The notes: generated from the sequence alone by a model not told the origin. Counted from the stretch's first letter, positions 42,929 through 54,988 are shown. The stretch is DNA of 64,000 nucleotides from Incurvaria masculella (GCA_946894095.1 OX335657.1:11966001-12030000), one strand, 5' to 3'. Program-made: numbers and translations.

Positions 42929-44537
42929 TATCTGCCTTTTTTGTTTACCTGGCTAACGTTTCGACCATGCGCCTGTTAACACCAGGGGGTCCATTCAGGG
43001 AAAGAGTGAGTTCGAATTCGTCACTAAATATCAACTCACTTTTTTAAATAGTCAATGTTTTCACACTTCTTGAACATCATTACAGTTGGGTAAAAATCTG
43101 GTCCGTCCCGTAAATACGTTGGAAGTATAAATAACGGTTCCGTTATTTAAATAATAATATATTTCCCACCTATTTTTAGGTTAACTCACTCCCGAACTCG
43201 AACTCACTCTATTATATTATATTGTATTATATTGTAAGAAATTATTCCAGGAATAAATGTGAATTTGAATGGATACATTTGGCAATTCATGATAAAATGC
43301 GCGGACAAGGAGCGGGAACAACGTCTGAAATAACATCCTGTTGGCCAACAAATCCACAGATTGGATAGATGGTCACGCATGTTTTCTAACTAACATCTTA
43401 AAATAAAAGAGCATGTGTGGGCGCTTCTTGAGATAGTAGACAGAATCTAACCCTTTTATGCCTTTACACAAAAATGTTGTTTGTGGTAAATAACTTTGAA
43501 TTATCTTGTCTTTTTACATTCTCTACTACAGTAATTAAAGCAGCTGTTAGTATTTAGTTACCTATAATTAATAGCTGAACAATATCTTTGATTATGAGGG
43601 ACCCTTCCAAATTTATGACTATATGCATACATTGTGTTGCATACAACTTGGGTACGTATTTTAAGTCTCATATATTTTCCATGATAAGTGAAAGTGGAGG
43701 CGTATATCTTAGCCTTGTGAACGTTGACTATTCTCAATGTATTTGATTGTAAAAAAAATTATCAAGTATTTTTTAAGTGAAAAGAGTTGTGTAAATTGGG
43801 ATAGAGCTGACGTAAGATTGGAAATGTGCATTTATCTTGTTGTTCTGAAACTATCGCTGGCTGTTGAGTTTCCTAAGGAAACTAAGGGGAGCACGGCTTG
43901 GTTTCAGAGTGAAACCGTGTAAGTATGAAATTTGTTGTTAATTATTTTTTAGTTTCAAGTGTAGGTTAACTGTTATATGTATTTGCGTGTGCTTTTGCGA
44001 GGACTCAAATTCCACCAAGCACATTTCTGGCATAAAAATATGCACGAGATAGGTTATTATTAAAATATCAATCGAAATTTACTGTCCATTCTGATAATAA
44101 GGATTATAAAATATTATTATGTACAGGATTATGTATTTCTTACATTTGAGTTTGAGTCTTGATTAGTTTCTTGATGTTTTTAAACTATATATTAAACTAG
44201 AAAAATATATTATGTGTCTTAGTCTGAGAGTGGGATGATTATGTAAAAACAATTATTTATTTGGCAACAACGCTAGGTGTCTTATGAATTTCGCCATCAA
44301 TATTATAATTTGTTGTCTATGCTGTAAAAATAAATTTCTTGTGTAAAAATGTGAAATAGTTGAAGGAAAGCATTGAAATAAATGAGTGTTATGATAGATC
44401 TACTTAATATGAATGCAAATGATATGAAGGCTTCGTTAAAAAATACAAGTCTGATTTAAAATGTACTCTGTGTTTGTAAATATTATTTTAACAAAACCAT
44501 CATAGTATGAAAAGCATTATTATTATTGTGAAATTAA
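42929..44537. other. Intergenic DNA, no gene seen
   Basis: AT-rich unique-looking sequence. Many AATAAA-like motifs but no ORF or repeat family recognised. Confidence 0.45.
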
Positions 44538-44979
44538 GGCTGGAGTGCACAATCTCCAGGGTTAATCACATTCTGATACTTATTATAAACCAACCTCTTT
44601 CCAATCTCCGATCAGGCAAATATCAGCATGCACAGCCGACAAATGACATCATAATTTAACACCAAACATAAACACTCGATTCTCCATGGTTATACATAAA
44701 TATGGCGCTAGCTGAACGGCTGATGTGTGTCCATGCCAGCTGAGTCCAATAGTAATATTTTTTTCGTATTATGAATTCAAAGCTGGAAATAATACCCTAT
44801 ATTTAATTACGCACATGTGACCCATGTATAGTCAGCATTGTAATTAAAATCGGGTTTGTCGACTGGCAACTTAGTATTAACACCAACCGGAGATTGTGCA
44901 CGTCAATTTTCCTTTTGACAGCTACAATAGGTTAAATTATATTTTAATTTTGTTACCGTAGATGTTGTGCACTCCAGCC
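44538..44979. mobile_element. MITE with GGCTGGAGTGCACAA termini
   Basis: Perfect 15-bp terminal inverted repeats: GGCTGGAGTGCACAA at 44538-44552 and TTGTGCACTCCAGCC at 44965-44979. A subterminal GGAGATTGTGCAC near 44890 is a second inverted relative. About 442 bp, no ORF. The target duplication was not resolved (TTAA on the left, TAGG on the right). Confidence 0.8.
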
Positions 44980-45737
44980 TAGGTCTCGCTCTGATTAGTT
45001 TCTGGTTATTTAAAAATATATAAACATGCAAAAAATGAGGCAAATACATATATTATGTGTAATAAACCAATTATTGTTTTATTAATACACATCCAATATT
45101 ATCGTTTTGCATTGATAATAAGTCTACAGACCTTGCGAATGTTGGACACGATTGGACATAAATGTTTAGATAGGTAAATGTGCTATATATTTTGTATCGA
45201 TCTACCTAAACCCTACCTACAGAAGTATGTAATTTCATTATACTGATTTATGGTGATAAAATAAATGTGTATGTATGTAAAATAAGATTATACAAAAAAA
45301 AAATTGGGAGTAAACAAATTTACATTCTGTTAATATAATATGTGCTATAATCAGTAAAATAATGATGTAAATAGATTATTGAATGTATGTATTTATATTT
45401 GGTTTTCTTGATATGAATAACATATTCCCTTGGCTTGTCATATTTCTAAGCCTTTTTTAAACATTTAAAATTTGCCGGTATACATACCACACAGTGAATT
45501 GTTTTATTTAATTTCACTGTTTTAATCACAAATAAACTATTACCTACTTTGTTTAGAAGATTTATACTGATCGCTTAAGTAATGTGTATTTAGAATGTAT
45601 GTAAAAAGAAATTAACTCACAAAGTATATTTGTGTTTCATTTCGAATATGGTGTTTTAGGGCCCGTTTGTACGGGCGCTTTCCTTACCTCCTGTTAACAA
45701 AGTACTTAGTTTATTTAAATGGATATATTTTTTGGGA
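44980..45737. other. AT-rich intergenic DNA, no gene seen
   Basis: Nothing recognised apart from A/T-rich simple sequence. Confidence 0.4.
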
Positions 45738-45962
45738 TATGTATGTACATATAATCGACCGCGAAGCAAGGACACATTTATTAAAGAAAGAACCATGTAA
45801 AAATAAATACGTACTTTATGAATATCCTGCAAGGCTGGACCCGAACCAGCAAAATATACCATTCGCGGGTATTAAGTTATCCAATTTCGCCAACTGTTGT
45901 AACCTATAATTTGGAATTCTACAGTTCCTCCTCCCGTAATAAATCTCCTACTAACGCAGTGT
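45738..45962 (-). mobile_element. SINE-2 (tRNA-Leu-like head), minus
   Basis: ATAATCGACCGCGAAGCAAG, CTGCAAGGCTGGACCCGAAC, ATTCGCGGGTATTAAGTTAT and CTCCTCCCGTAATAAATCTC on + follow the same order as 22620-22850. Confidence 0.78.
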
Positions 45963-46104
45963 TTAAGATTATACTTACATCCATTAGATTTTGTATTTAT
46001 TATAATTAATTATTTATTTAAATAATTTCAACTGACTTTTTTATTGTAACTAAACATGAAATAATATTCTAATGTTCTTAAAACAAAAAACTGCCAAACT
46101 GCAT

Positions 46105-46310
46105 AAGACCGGGTACTGGTGGCGTACCATCGCATTTAATGATCGATGGTTTTCCGGAATGGACGAACATTTTCCTCGTTTTCCATCCAGTTCAATGTAG
46201 CCGAGCAATAAAAGGAAGGTCCTGGCATGGCACCTAGTTCCCATGTGGTGTGTTAGGCTAATATCCCACGGTCAGTTTGGTATTACCCACCCATGTCGAG
46301 TCACATCGAT
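46105..46310 (+). mobile_element. SINE fragment with 5S-type tail (plus)
   Basis: GTACCATCGCATTTAATGAT, TTCCATCCAGTTCAATGTAG, GGTCCTGGCATGGCACCTAG and a tail CCCATGTCGAGTCACATCGA. The GTCGAGTCACAT tail matches the 5S-headed subfamily rather than SINE-1. Confidence 0.75.
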
Positions 46311-46919
46311 ACTAATAATAATTCATTAGCACTATTTCTCGTAAGATGTTTGTTTCTTATATTACTTTTATTTAATTTAGCAGTATTTAAACTACATATA
46401 CCACCGCACATTGACCCTCTGGTTGTATATGGCGATATATCTCTTGCTTTTCCCATAACTATCCTACAGAGAAAAAATATATAAAATGTCTTTACTCCAG
46501 CCAGACTGTCGGCCATTATGCAAAGATGGCTGCACCTAAACTGTCATTTCCGCTAACGTCCTCGCAGCTGCCACACTGGCCCTTCTGGTACGAAGTACAA
46601 TATTATATTCTGTGCTATACTCCAGAATGATCAGCTGCTGAATAACTCACCTCCAAAAACTAAATTAGAGTCACGACAGCATTTATATATTACATTCTAA
46701 TCTCGCATAACCGCCAGTTTTTGCGAGATTTAACTTATAATAATTCCAGAGTAGATAACAAAATGACTTATAGCTAAAAGTAAATCACGAACGCTGTAGT
46801 CAAAAATTAAACCAAAACCAAATTAGAAGCAATGGCTAAGTTTGATGACTGAATCGTAGAACATACTTCCTTAGCTGACTACCCGAGGGGTCACTCACTC
46901 AAGGAATCTGGTGTACAAT

Positions 46920-47340
46920 CGTTTGGGAATCTCAAGAATCTTAGGTGGGAGTCCGAGGAATCTGGTGGGAGTCCGGAGAATCTCGGAAATCTTATGTAAT
47001 CCCGAGTAATCCTAAAGAATCTGGAAATCCCAAGGAAATCATTGGGAATCCTATCAAATTCATGGAAATCTCGGGTAATCTTAGGCGGAGTCCGAGGAAT
47101 CCGATGGGAGTCCGAGGAATCTGGAAATCTTATGTAATCCCGAGTAATCCTAAGGAATCTGAGAATACCAAGGAAATCATTGGGAATCCTTTCAAATTAA
47201 TGGAAATCTCGAGTAATCCTGGGCGGGAGTCCGAGGAATAGGAAAATCTTGGGTAGTCTCGAGTACTCCCAGGGAGTGTAGGAATCCTAAGCGAATCATT
47301 GGCAATCCGATCAAAGTCTTTGTAATCTCAGATAATCTTG
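46920..47340. repeat. GGAATC-rich minisatellite with 138-bp higher-order unit
   Basis: Built from short GTCCGAGGAATC/GGGAATCC/GTAATCCC sub-repeats of about 10-12 bp. A higher-order unit of about 138 bp is visible from CTTATGTAATCCCGAGTAAT at 46991 and 47129. It is open over 98 codons at 46945-47241 only because of the simple repeat. Confidence 0.8.
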
Positions 47341-48757
47341 TCGGGGTCGGACTAAACCGGTTGTATGCTTAGGCCGGTGCAATTCTAGTACAGTACGTAA
47401 GTTTTGACAGGTTAGTTCTGAATAAGACTGTAAAGGTTTTTAAAATAAGAGTACCTTATCTCGAGTACGTGAAATATTTACTAGGTTTTTAAATATAGAC
47501 TTTTATAACGGCCCAGGCAAAGAAATAATCAACTTTGACCTAATGATGGTTGAGATACTAAGGGATTTCGAAAGATCGGAGTACCTCATCGTGAAGTTGA
47601 GTATGTCAAATATGTATTATGGCTTCAAAAATGGTATTGCATAATGCATCAGGCAAAAAAAAAAACAGGGCTGACCTAATGATCGCTGAGATAATACGGG
47701 ATCTAATCTAACAATGATAGCGCGGCCGTGGGCGCGGCCGCCAGTTTGCGAAGAAATCACGCACACGTGTGCGCACGAGTGTGCGCAGCGCGCACCCCGC
47801 GTGTGCCCGACGACACAATTCCAAAACATATTCAGCCGTATTCAGAGTAAACCTGTCAAAATTTAGTACGGGATAAGCACCGGATTAACCAAACAAAAAC
47901 CGGTTTAGTCCGACCTTAATACGCGTACTAAGCGAATAGAAGGTTATCATGCGTATACTACTTTTTAGGGTTCCGTACCGAAAGGGTGAAAACGGAACCC
48001 TATTACTAAGCCTCAGCTGTCCGTCCGTCCGTCCGTCTGTCACAAAGCTGTTACTCATGAACCGTAATAAGTACGTAGCTGAAATTTTCACAGAGTGAGT
48101 ATTTAATTTGCCGCTATAACAACAAATAAGTAAAATTTAAAGATAATAAAAAAATACAAATAATATGATTTTTTGGTGTTAAATCATTTACGATGGTACG
48201 GAACCCTTTGTGTGCGAGTCCGACTCGCACTTGGCCGGTTTGTTTACTGTGTTTATTGTATGTATTTTGATTAAATAATTAGATGATTGTAGGTATGTTG
48301 TGAACCGAGCTCGGGGCGGACTAACTTTACTACGCGTATTAAGGTCGAAGTAAACCGGTTTTTGTATGGTTAGTCCGGTGCTAATCTCGTACCAAGTTTT
48401 TACAGGTTCACAGTGAATACGACTGCAAGGGATTTCGAAAAAGAAGAGTACCTACCTAATCGCGAAGTTTTCTACGTGAAATATTTGCTAAGGTTTCAAA
48501 TATAGCCTTTTATAATGACCCAGGCAAAAAAAAAATCAACCCTGACCTAATGATGGCTGAGATTCTAAGAGATTTCGAAAGAGCGGAGTACCTCATCTTG
48601 AAATTTAGTATGTGAAATATGTACTGTGGATTCAAAAATGGTATCGTATAATGCCTCAGGGAAAGAAAAAATCAGCGCTGATCTAAAGATCGCTGAGATA
48701 ATATGGGATCTAATTTAACCGGATTCCGCCTGGGTAAATATGTCCAAAACGAATATC
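47341..48757. repeat. Composite repeat block with direct and inverted copies
   Basis: Direct copies about 47341-47715 and 48320-48720 share CCTAATGATGG(T/C)TGAGAT, GAGTACCTCATC and GCTGAGATAATA-type motifs. An inverted copy of the head (about 47825-47940: AGCCGTATTCAGAGTAAACC, CCGGTTTAGTCCGACC) faces the copy at 48320-48432. Between them sit a GGCCAAGTGCGAG repeat (47966-48240) and a GC-rich patch at 47720-47825. Confidence 0.65.
47966..48240 (-). mobile_element. GGCCAAGTGCGAG lepidopteran repeat, copy 6 (minus)
   Basis: On + TTTTTAGGGTTCCGTACCGA to CTCGCACTTGGCCGGTTTGT, nested in the composite block. Confidence 0.85.
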
Positions 48758-48905
48758 GCACGGCCACGGCGCGGGGGCTCCCCGCCCGCCGCGCCGTTGC
48801 CGTCTCCTGCGGGCGCCGCTCGCCCCCGCCGCCCGTGCCCGCGCTGTTGCCGCCTCGCGCGGACGCCGCGCCCGTGCCGACCCTCGCCGCCGGTGTAACA
48901 GGCAG
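48757..48905. other. Isolated GC-rich island
   Basis: About 150 bases of very high GC (CGCGGGGGCTCCCCGCCCGC and similar) in AT-rich surroundings. It is open on + as an Arg/Pro/Ala-rich frame and on - as a Gly/Arg-rich frame, with no splice-consistent partner found. It could be an exon, a CpG-rich promoter or part of the flanking mobile block; undecided. Confidence 0.3.
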
Positions 48906-49779
48906 GAATGAATCCCCGGCAATTCTGAATCCCCCACAATGGTCGCCATTGATCCCCGGTATTGTTTAATAAACACTGCCATAAAAGTAATGACCCTAAC
49001 GACTATAAACAAACCACGCTCGCGCCAAACGCCCTCAAGTGGCTAGGAGGATGACGTAGGCAGCGGACGTAGGTAAATAGTGAATGAAGTGACGCTGTTA
49101 AACACTTTTAGGGTTTCGTTCCCCAAGATAAGGAATAACGTAACAATTATTGTGGGACCTGGTTGTTTGTCTGTTCATGCGTCTGTTCGTGTGTCTGTAG
49201 GGTGATTTATTCTCATAAAGGAAATAGGATTGCGAGTGACTTTAGCCCCTATTTATTCTATGAAATAGAGTTAAAGAGTTGAAAATTGAAATTGTATATT
49301 GCTGCCTATTTTATTTTATGCAGAATATCACTCACGGTGTTCGATCACAGAATACTTTTTTTGCTTCTACAGACATGCATCCCTTCATACATGCTCTTTG
49401 ATTACGGGTGATTCTATTTTAACTTTAACGGAGCCACTGACTTATCGTGGTAATTCTTCTTGGTCATACAGGCTAGCCACTTCCACACACTTACCATCTG
49501 TGAATTCGCTTTGTCAATCTTTCATTATTTATTCGTTCTACACTTGAAATTATCTTTACTAGGTTTTATGAAAAAGGAGGAAAGTAGGAAAAAAACGAAA
49601 TAAGTATACCATAACTTTACATTAAGTAAATCTTAAATGAATGGCATACATTTACAATTACAGGTTTTTGTAGTTAAATACATAGGCAAATCACAATAAG
49701 ATATGGTTAATTTGATGTTAATGTAACTTCTAAGTAGTGTAGTCCTAAGCAAGTGTAAACGTTGTAATCCAAAATTACA
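48906..49779. other. Intergenic DNA, no gene seen
   Basis: Nothing recognised beyond simple AT-rich sequence. Confidence 0.4.
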
Positions 49780-50038
49780 TAGTGGTCTAGTGGCTAGAGG
49801 ACTTTCATGCGAGAGGTCTGGGTTCAAATCCTCGCCCCGGCCATGTTCCACTTTTGTTTCTCTTTCTGATTTGGATTAATTGATTATGAATGCAAGCTGT
49901 TCCATGGTTCGGAACTCATGTAAAACTTTAGGTCCCCTTCCCCTGCTTATTGGTAGGGTTAAACCCGCTCGGTTTGGTGGTGGCATGGTGAAACTATAAT
50001 TAAAGTGGCAATGAAAAATTGTCCGTGTACTCAATCTA
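49780..50038 (+). mobile_element. SINE with alternative head, interrupted by a full SINE-1
   Basis: GTGGTCTAGTGGCTAGAGGA (A-box-like) and GGTCTGGGTTCAAATCCTCG (B-box-like), then the body to TGTCCGTGTACTCAATC. A SINE-1 starts at 50039 inside it. After that SINE, a short body/tail piece (50455-50567: GTGCTCATAAAGGGAAGGTT to CATCCATGTCAGGG) resumes, consistent with nesting. Confidence 0.8.
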
Positions 50039-50450
50039 GCGGCTCGTAGCCTTGTGGCGCGGGGACTGGACTAGCGTACCAGAGGCCTGGGTTCAATACC
50101 GACTTGCACCACTGTCTTTCTCTTTCCGAGTTCGACAAGTGCATTTAGTCACGAATGCGAGCTGCTCCATGGTTCAGAATCCATATAAAACTGTAGGTCC
50201 TACCCTTCCCTAAAGTGTTGTAGGGAAGGGCATAAGCCTGCCCGGGTTGGTACCACCGCATTGGATGAAAAGATGGTCGAAGCGGCAATGAAAAATTGTC
50301 CGTGTTTTCCATCGAGTTCAATGTAGCAGTGCTCATAAAGGGAAGGTCCTGGCATGCCACCTCATTCCTTCGGGGATGTGGTGTATTGGGCTAATATCAT
50401 AACGGTAGTTGTGTGGTATTAGCCATCCATGTCAGGTCGCATAAAAAAAA
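50039..50450 (+). mobile_element. SINE-1, full length (plus), nested
   Basis: Complete head GCGGCTCGTAGCCTTGTGGC, B-box-like CCTGGGTTCAATACC, whole body and tail GGTCGCATAAAAAAAA. Inserted into the 49780 SINE. Confidence 0.9.
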
Positions 50451-50567
50451 TAGATCAATGTAGTCGTGCTCATAAAGGGAAGGTTCTGGCATGGTACCTT
50501 ATTCCTTCGGGAATGTAATGTATTAGATAATAACGGTAGTTGTGTGGTATCAGCCATCCATGTCAGG

Positions 50568-51219
50568 GTCCCCTCCGTCCCCTTTCTACCATCGCACAAC
50601 GCGGAACAGACAGAAAATGCACCCGTTCACTGGCGACATTCAAAAAATCTGAACCAACCAATCCTTTAGGTCATTTATCCATATGATCGGTAAACTTTAG
50701 AATTAGAAATACTCCCTGCCGAGATATTTCTCCCAAAATAAAACCTGGGGTCCTTCAAACATGGTGTGAAGAAGCACCTGGTGCGCCGGCATGGTTTTCG
50801 CAGCCCCCTTTAAAGTTCGAAAGCGTATGGGCGTCGTCGAGTACCTTAAGAGGTCCTGGCGTACGCCATATGCCGAGCTTAACATAAAGCAAAGTTCCAT
50901 AAAAAACATCTGTTTGTAGCCTGGGCTTTGCTACAAGTTCATAGCTATACAATACATACATACAATACACATATACAAGCATAACTTCAAGTTCATGCAC
51001 ACCGCATAAAAAGCGAAATTTTCGGACTATTCTCGGGTGAAATCTCTTAACATTTATATCCGGCATATTATTTTTGCCCTCAATTTATTTCTTGAATAGT
51101 ACAGATAAGTCAGAAATATGTCTTAATGTCAATTTTTTTTTTAAACTTTGACATGCCGTGTCTGTTCCGGAACCTAAAATAATGCAATCGGCCGGCTGCA
51201 TTTATTTCCATGAATTTAT
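50568..51219. other. Intergenic DNA, no gene seen
   Basis: No recognised feature. The ORFs on - at 50703-51066 show no family resemblance. Confidence 0.4.
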
Positions 51220-52019
51220 TTATTTATTCATTTATTTATTAAGCAGTCATCTGGTAGTAAACTACACTTGAAATTGTCATACAATATTCATCGTAAAAAT
51301 ACATTGCGCCTAACAATACAAAGAACAAAGTAGTAAACCGAGCTTTAAAGCGTAATAAATAATCTTAATTAATTAATTTAAACAACATAAATATAAATTG
51401 CCAAAGTTAAAGGTAATTAAAATTTAAGTGTATATGTAGGTGTAAAAAACCCTTGTCATAATATTAAATACAATGTAAGATTTTTAACACAAAAATAGAT
51501 AAAATACATTAATAATATTCAGGTGTACAGAGCCCTCGTCAGAATATCTATTATAATCTACATTAGTCATATTTTTAAAACAATATAAAAAAATTATTAT
51601 AATTTTAAATTTTTATTTTTAAATATGCATATCTTATGAAAAAGTCTAATCAGCAACATCATGGAAGAGAGTTTTGTCCGTTATAGCTTCAGTAATGGTA
51701 TAATATGCTTTTTTTGTTAAAATATTTTTGACCTTAAATTTAAAAGCATTTCCAGACAAGCTTCTAATTATTAATTCTAGGCATAGTAAACTGTTTTGGC
51801 AGCTTGCAGACCGCATAGTTCTCTGATCTTTTTAATTGAATAACAAGCGGAACTCAATTTATTTGCTAACTTATCTATGTGGGCTTTCCATGTAAGTTGC
51901 CTATCAAATATTAAACCGAGGAAATTGATTTCATTTGTGACAGAGAGGGATAATTCTTTTGCAGCATTAGAGATGTTGTAAATGTTGTAAATGGCTCTCA
52001 ATGTCGTAATAGCGGACAA
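51220..52019 (-). pseudogene. 5'-truncated non-LTR retrotransposon (reverse transcriptase C-terminus)
   Basis: The minus frame 51777-52019 reads INFLGLIFDRQLTWKAHIDK and LSSACYSIKKIRELCGLQAA, the post-catalytic region of Jockey/CR1-like LINE ORF2. Below 51777 a shifted frame continues with NAFKFKVKNILTKKAYYTIT, so at least one frameshift exists. An A/T-rich 3'UTR runs to an ATTT-repeat tail near 51220-51240. It is a dead, 5'-truncated copy lacking the catalytic YxDD region. Confidence 0.75.
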
Positions 52020-52195
52020 AGTGATTCGTCCCCTTCCTTACATAGGTACTAGGTGGTAGGGTTATTCCCACAGGGGCTGCCACCATCGCATTTAATGAAC
52101 CCATAAGAGAGAATGCCGCTGGCATTAAGTTGTACCTTTTGCCCGAATTTTGAGTGCAATGAACATATATAAATAAATAAATACATCGGCAATTC

Positions 52196-52564
52196 TAGAG
52201 CTCGTGGTCTAGGGGTTAGAGGACTTAGAGGACATAAAACACTCTCTTTCTCTTTCTAAGTTTGATAAGTGCATTTGTGCAAATGTGAGCTGTTCCATGG
52301 TTCGGAACCCATATAGAATTGTAGGTCCCCTTCCCCTACTAGGTGGTAGGGTTAAGCCCGCCCAGGTTGGTACCACCGCATAGGATGAAACTATGGTTGA
52401 TGAGGCAATGAAAAGTTGTCCGTGTTTTCCATCCATTTCAATGTAGCCGTGCTCATAAAGGGAAGGTCCTGGCACCTAATTCCTGCAGGAATGTGGTGTA
52501 TTGGGCTAATATCATAACGGTAATTGTGTGGTAATAGCCATCCATGTCAGGTTGCAAAAAAAAT
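52196..52564 (+). mobile_element. SINE with alternative head (plus), 3' end abutting a GGCCAAGTGCGAG repeat
   Basis: GCTCGTGGTCTAGGGGTTAG head with a deletion across the B-box region, then a normal body and tail TGTCAGGTTGCAAAAAAAAT. The next repeat starts inside the A-run. Confidence 0.82.
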
Positions 52565-52925
52565 CGGCCAAGTGCGAGTCGGACTCGCACACGAAGGGTT
52601 CCGTACCACGTACAAATTTTTCTTTAATAAAATTACGTTTTTTGTATAGATTAGTAAGTTAAATTAGTAAATAAAAAAATAATACATATTAATACATTGA
52701 ATATGTATTAAAGACAAAAAAAATATCATGTATTATTTTTTAATGTTACCTATTTGTTGTTATAGCGGCAAAATAAATACATACTCTGTGAAAATTTCAG
52801 CGGCCTACCTATTATGGTTCATGAGATACAGCCCTATGACAAACGGACGGACGGACGGCCGGACGGACAGCGGAGGCTTAGTAATAGGGTTCCGTTTTCA
52901 CCCTTTGGGTACGGAACCCTAAAAA
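52563..52925 (+). mobile_element. GGCCAAGTGCGAG lepidopteran repeat, copy 7
   Basis: TCGGCCAAGTGCGAGTCGGA to GGGTACGGAACCCTAAAAAA, with a short GGAC microsatellite at about 52845-52868 and an AT-rich insertion near 52640-52730. Confidence 0.85.
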
Positions 52926-53459
52926 AGAACAAAGTCCGGCCCGTTTCTATTTTTGGAATTCCGACAGTGAATTTGAATTTTAATTCCCCACCTGTTCCGC
53001 GTTGCGAGATTGCGAAGGGGACGGAAGGACAGCGTTATGCTGCTCCGACGAGTACTCTCTGGCCGACCAGGTAGAATCACACCATTTTGAAAAAAATGAA
53101 GGGAATGATACAGGGGATGACAATTTATATGGCTCACCCAATATTGATGCTACATAATTGTACCTAAGGGTCGATTTTTTCCGGCAATTTTAGGGCTACT
53201 TAGCATTACGCTAAATTAACAGAGAAGGTGACCAGTAGTATGAAATGCTTTTAACTTGAGAACCGATTACCCGATTTAGATGCGGTTTGTATCTAAGTCT
53301 AGCCTAAATCTGCGCATTAGTTGGCTATATAACATCAGGCGTGAGCGTACAACACATATACGCATGGAAATTGGCGGAGTACATCACTCTAAATTACGAG
53401 AGACGTGACCGAACTACTCACTCAATTAATACGCGGATTGGATCTATGTTTAGGATCTA
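52926..53459. other. Intergenic DNA, no gene seen
   Basis: A TACGCGGATTGGATC motif at about 53430 links it weakly to the 22020 and 48320 segments; otherwise nothing recognised. Confidence 0.4.
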
Positions 53460-53695
53460 TGGGCGCGGTCGGGTTTTAGATTGGTAACCGTTTTCGATGT
53501 TGAGGCTGGCTGTGGTTCGGATTCCTCTTAAAAATATAGTTTCTCTTTCTCACTAACGAGGTGATAAGGTTAATCCCGCCTGAGTTGGTACGTACCATCG
53601 CACTGAGTGAAAGATGGTCGAAGCAGCAATAACAAATGTCCGTGTTTTTTATCCATGTCAATGTAGTAGTGCCAGTGCAGGATCGTCTCGGCGGC
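53460..53695 (+). mobile_element. 5S-headed SINE, truncated (plus)
   Basis: The head remnant GGGCGCGGTCGGGTTTTAGA then TTGGTAACCG resembles the 5S internal control region (GGGCGCGGTC...TTGGATGGGTGACC). It is followed by GAGGCTGGCTGTGGTTCGGA, as in the 22997 copy, and part of the body. Confidence 0.72.
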
Positions 53696-53913
53696 AAATA
53701 CTTTTAAAAAACTTAAAAGAAATCGGCCCCAATGTGTTACATATTTTATTTTATCCATTGAATTTATATAAATGGCCATATCTAGATGTTTTCTTATTCA
53801 AACATGCCACATCGGTTTAACCAATTTTGATAAAATTTCATAGGTAGATAGATTGTTTAATCTGAGTGGTCAGTCTGAGTTCCCACCTAAATTGGCGTTT
53901 ACGGCAAACCGAT

Positions 53914-54177
53914 CGAGGAGGCATTCATTACGGGAGGAGGAACTGCAGGAGAATTCCAAATTATGGGTGGCGAAATTGGTAGACGCAATACCCGCGAATG
54001 GTATGTTTTTCTGGTTCGCGTCCAGCCTTGCAGTATATTCGTAAAGTAGTTCGTTTTACTGGGCTCTTTGTTCAATTAATGTGTCCTTGCTTCACGGTCG
54101 ATTATACATACATACATATCACATTCCTTGAAATAAGCGACGTACCTACTTAGTACGAAAAAGTATATTTACTTAGG
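53914..54177 (+). mobile_element. SINE-2 (tRNA-Leu-like head), best copy (plus)
   Basis: GGTGGCGAAATTGGTAGACG (A-box-like), GGTTCGCGTCCAGCC (B-box-like), GTGTCCTTGCTTCACGGTCG, ending GTACGAAAAAGTATATTTAC. The GGCGAAATTGGTAGACGC string is close to the 5' half of tRNA-Leu, suggesting that origin. Confidence 0.82.
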
Positions 54178-54198
54178 TTTTTTTATTTTTGATTAGAA

Positions 54199-54552
54199 AG
54201 GTGGGATTTAAAAAAACTACTTAGTTATAGCTAAAAGTAAATGAAACAAAAACCAAATGTATTACTTATCTTAATGAAACGAGCTAGGTGTGATGACTAA
54301 TCTTTTTAAGATGTTTTTATTTTATCTTTGAGTAATTCACCTCCAAGTTTATTGTAAAAAAAACGCGCGAAAAATTCGAACTTACGGACCTTATACCTAT
54401 GAAACAAGACACTATTTTACAATGCCAATGATCATCAGACATCTAGTTCGATGAAATAACTCTTTGGAGTACAATTTTAGATATTTGACAAGAAATATGC
54501 GCATGATCTTCTTTCGACGTTTGTATGGGAAGTTGAGCGGGATGGCCCGCCT
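54199..54552 (-). mobile_element. TTAA MITE, truncated copy 5 (minus)
   Basis: Right end AAGTTGAGCGGGATGGCCCGCC followed by TTAA. It contains the GACCTTATA...AACAAGACACTATTTTACAA interior and CATCAGACATCTAGTTCGAT. The other terminus is missing. Confidence 0.78.
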
Positions 54553-54687
54553 TAAGTAGGAGTTTGAAATACCGGCCCTCAATGTCTTATAATATCATTC
54601 TATACAACTACCATATTTAGAATTAAAAAGCGTAAATACAAAAAATCTAACAACGAATAAATGAAAATCAGTATAAATATATTTTTT

Positions 54688-54988
54688 AGGGTTCCGTACC
54701 CAAAGGGTATCAACGGAACCCTACTATCCGTCCGTCCGTCCGTCCGTCCGTCCGTCCTGCCGTCCGTCTGTCACAAAGCTGTATCTCATGAACCGTAATA
54801 AGTAGGCAGCTGAAATTTTCACAGAGTGTGTATTTATTTTGCCGCTATAACAACAAATAGATAAAATTTAAAAATAATAAAAATTAAAGGGGGCTCCGAT
54901 ACAAAAAACCTATTTTTTGTGGTTAATCTTGTGCGTTGGTACGGAACCCTTCGTAGGCGAGTCCGACTCGCGCTTGGCCGGTTTTTCG
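54688..54988 (-). mobile_element. GGCCAAGTGCGAG lepidopteran repeat, copy 8 (minus)
   Basis: TTTTTAGGGTTCCGTACCCA to CTCGCGCTTGGCCGGTTTTT. About seven CCGT units. Its GGCCGGTTTTT end directly meets the tail of a minus SINE at 54989. Confidence 0.85.

Noticed and set aside
40618..46100. Hidden additional host gene downstream of Reps
   Set aside because: I looked for GC-rich segments with splice sites and found none that joined; the tract appears non-coding apart from SINEs and one MITE.
46945..47241. 98-codon frame with Gly/Asn/Pro/Lys repeats
   Set aside because: It lies wholly in a GGAATC minisatellite; openness follows from the simple repeat.
50039..50120. A/B-box motifs suggesting real tRNA genes (also at 11500, 35613, 53950 and 57906)
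   Set aside because: The heads do not close an acceptor stem and are followed by a shared 300-bp body and A-tail, so they are SINE promoters.
51777..52019. Host gene encoding an 80-aa protein
   Set aside because: The sequence is the C-terminal part of a non-LTR reverse transcriptase followed by a typical LINE 3'UTR.
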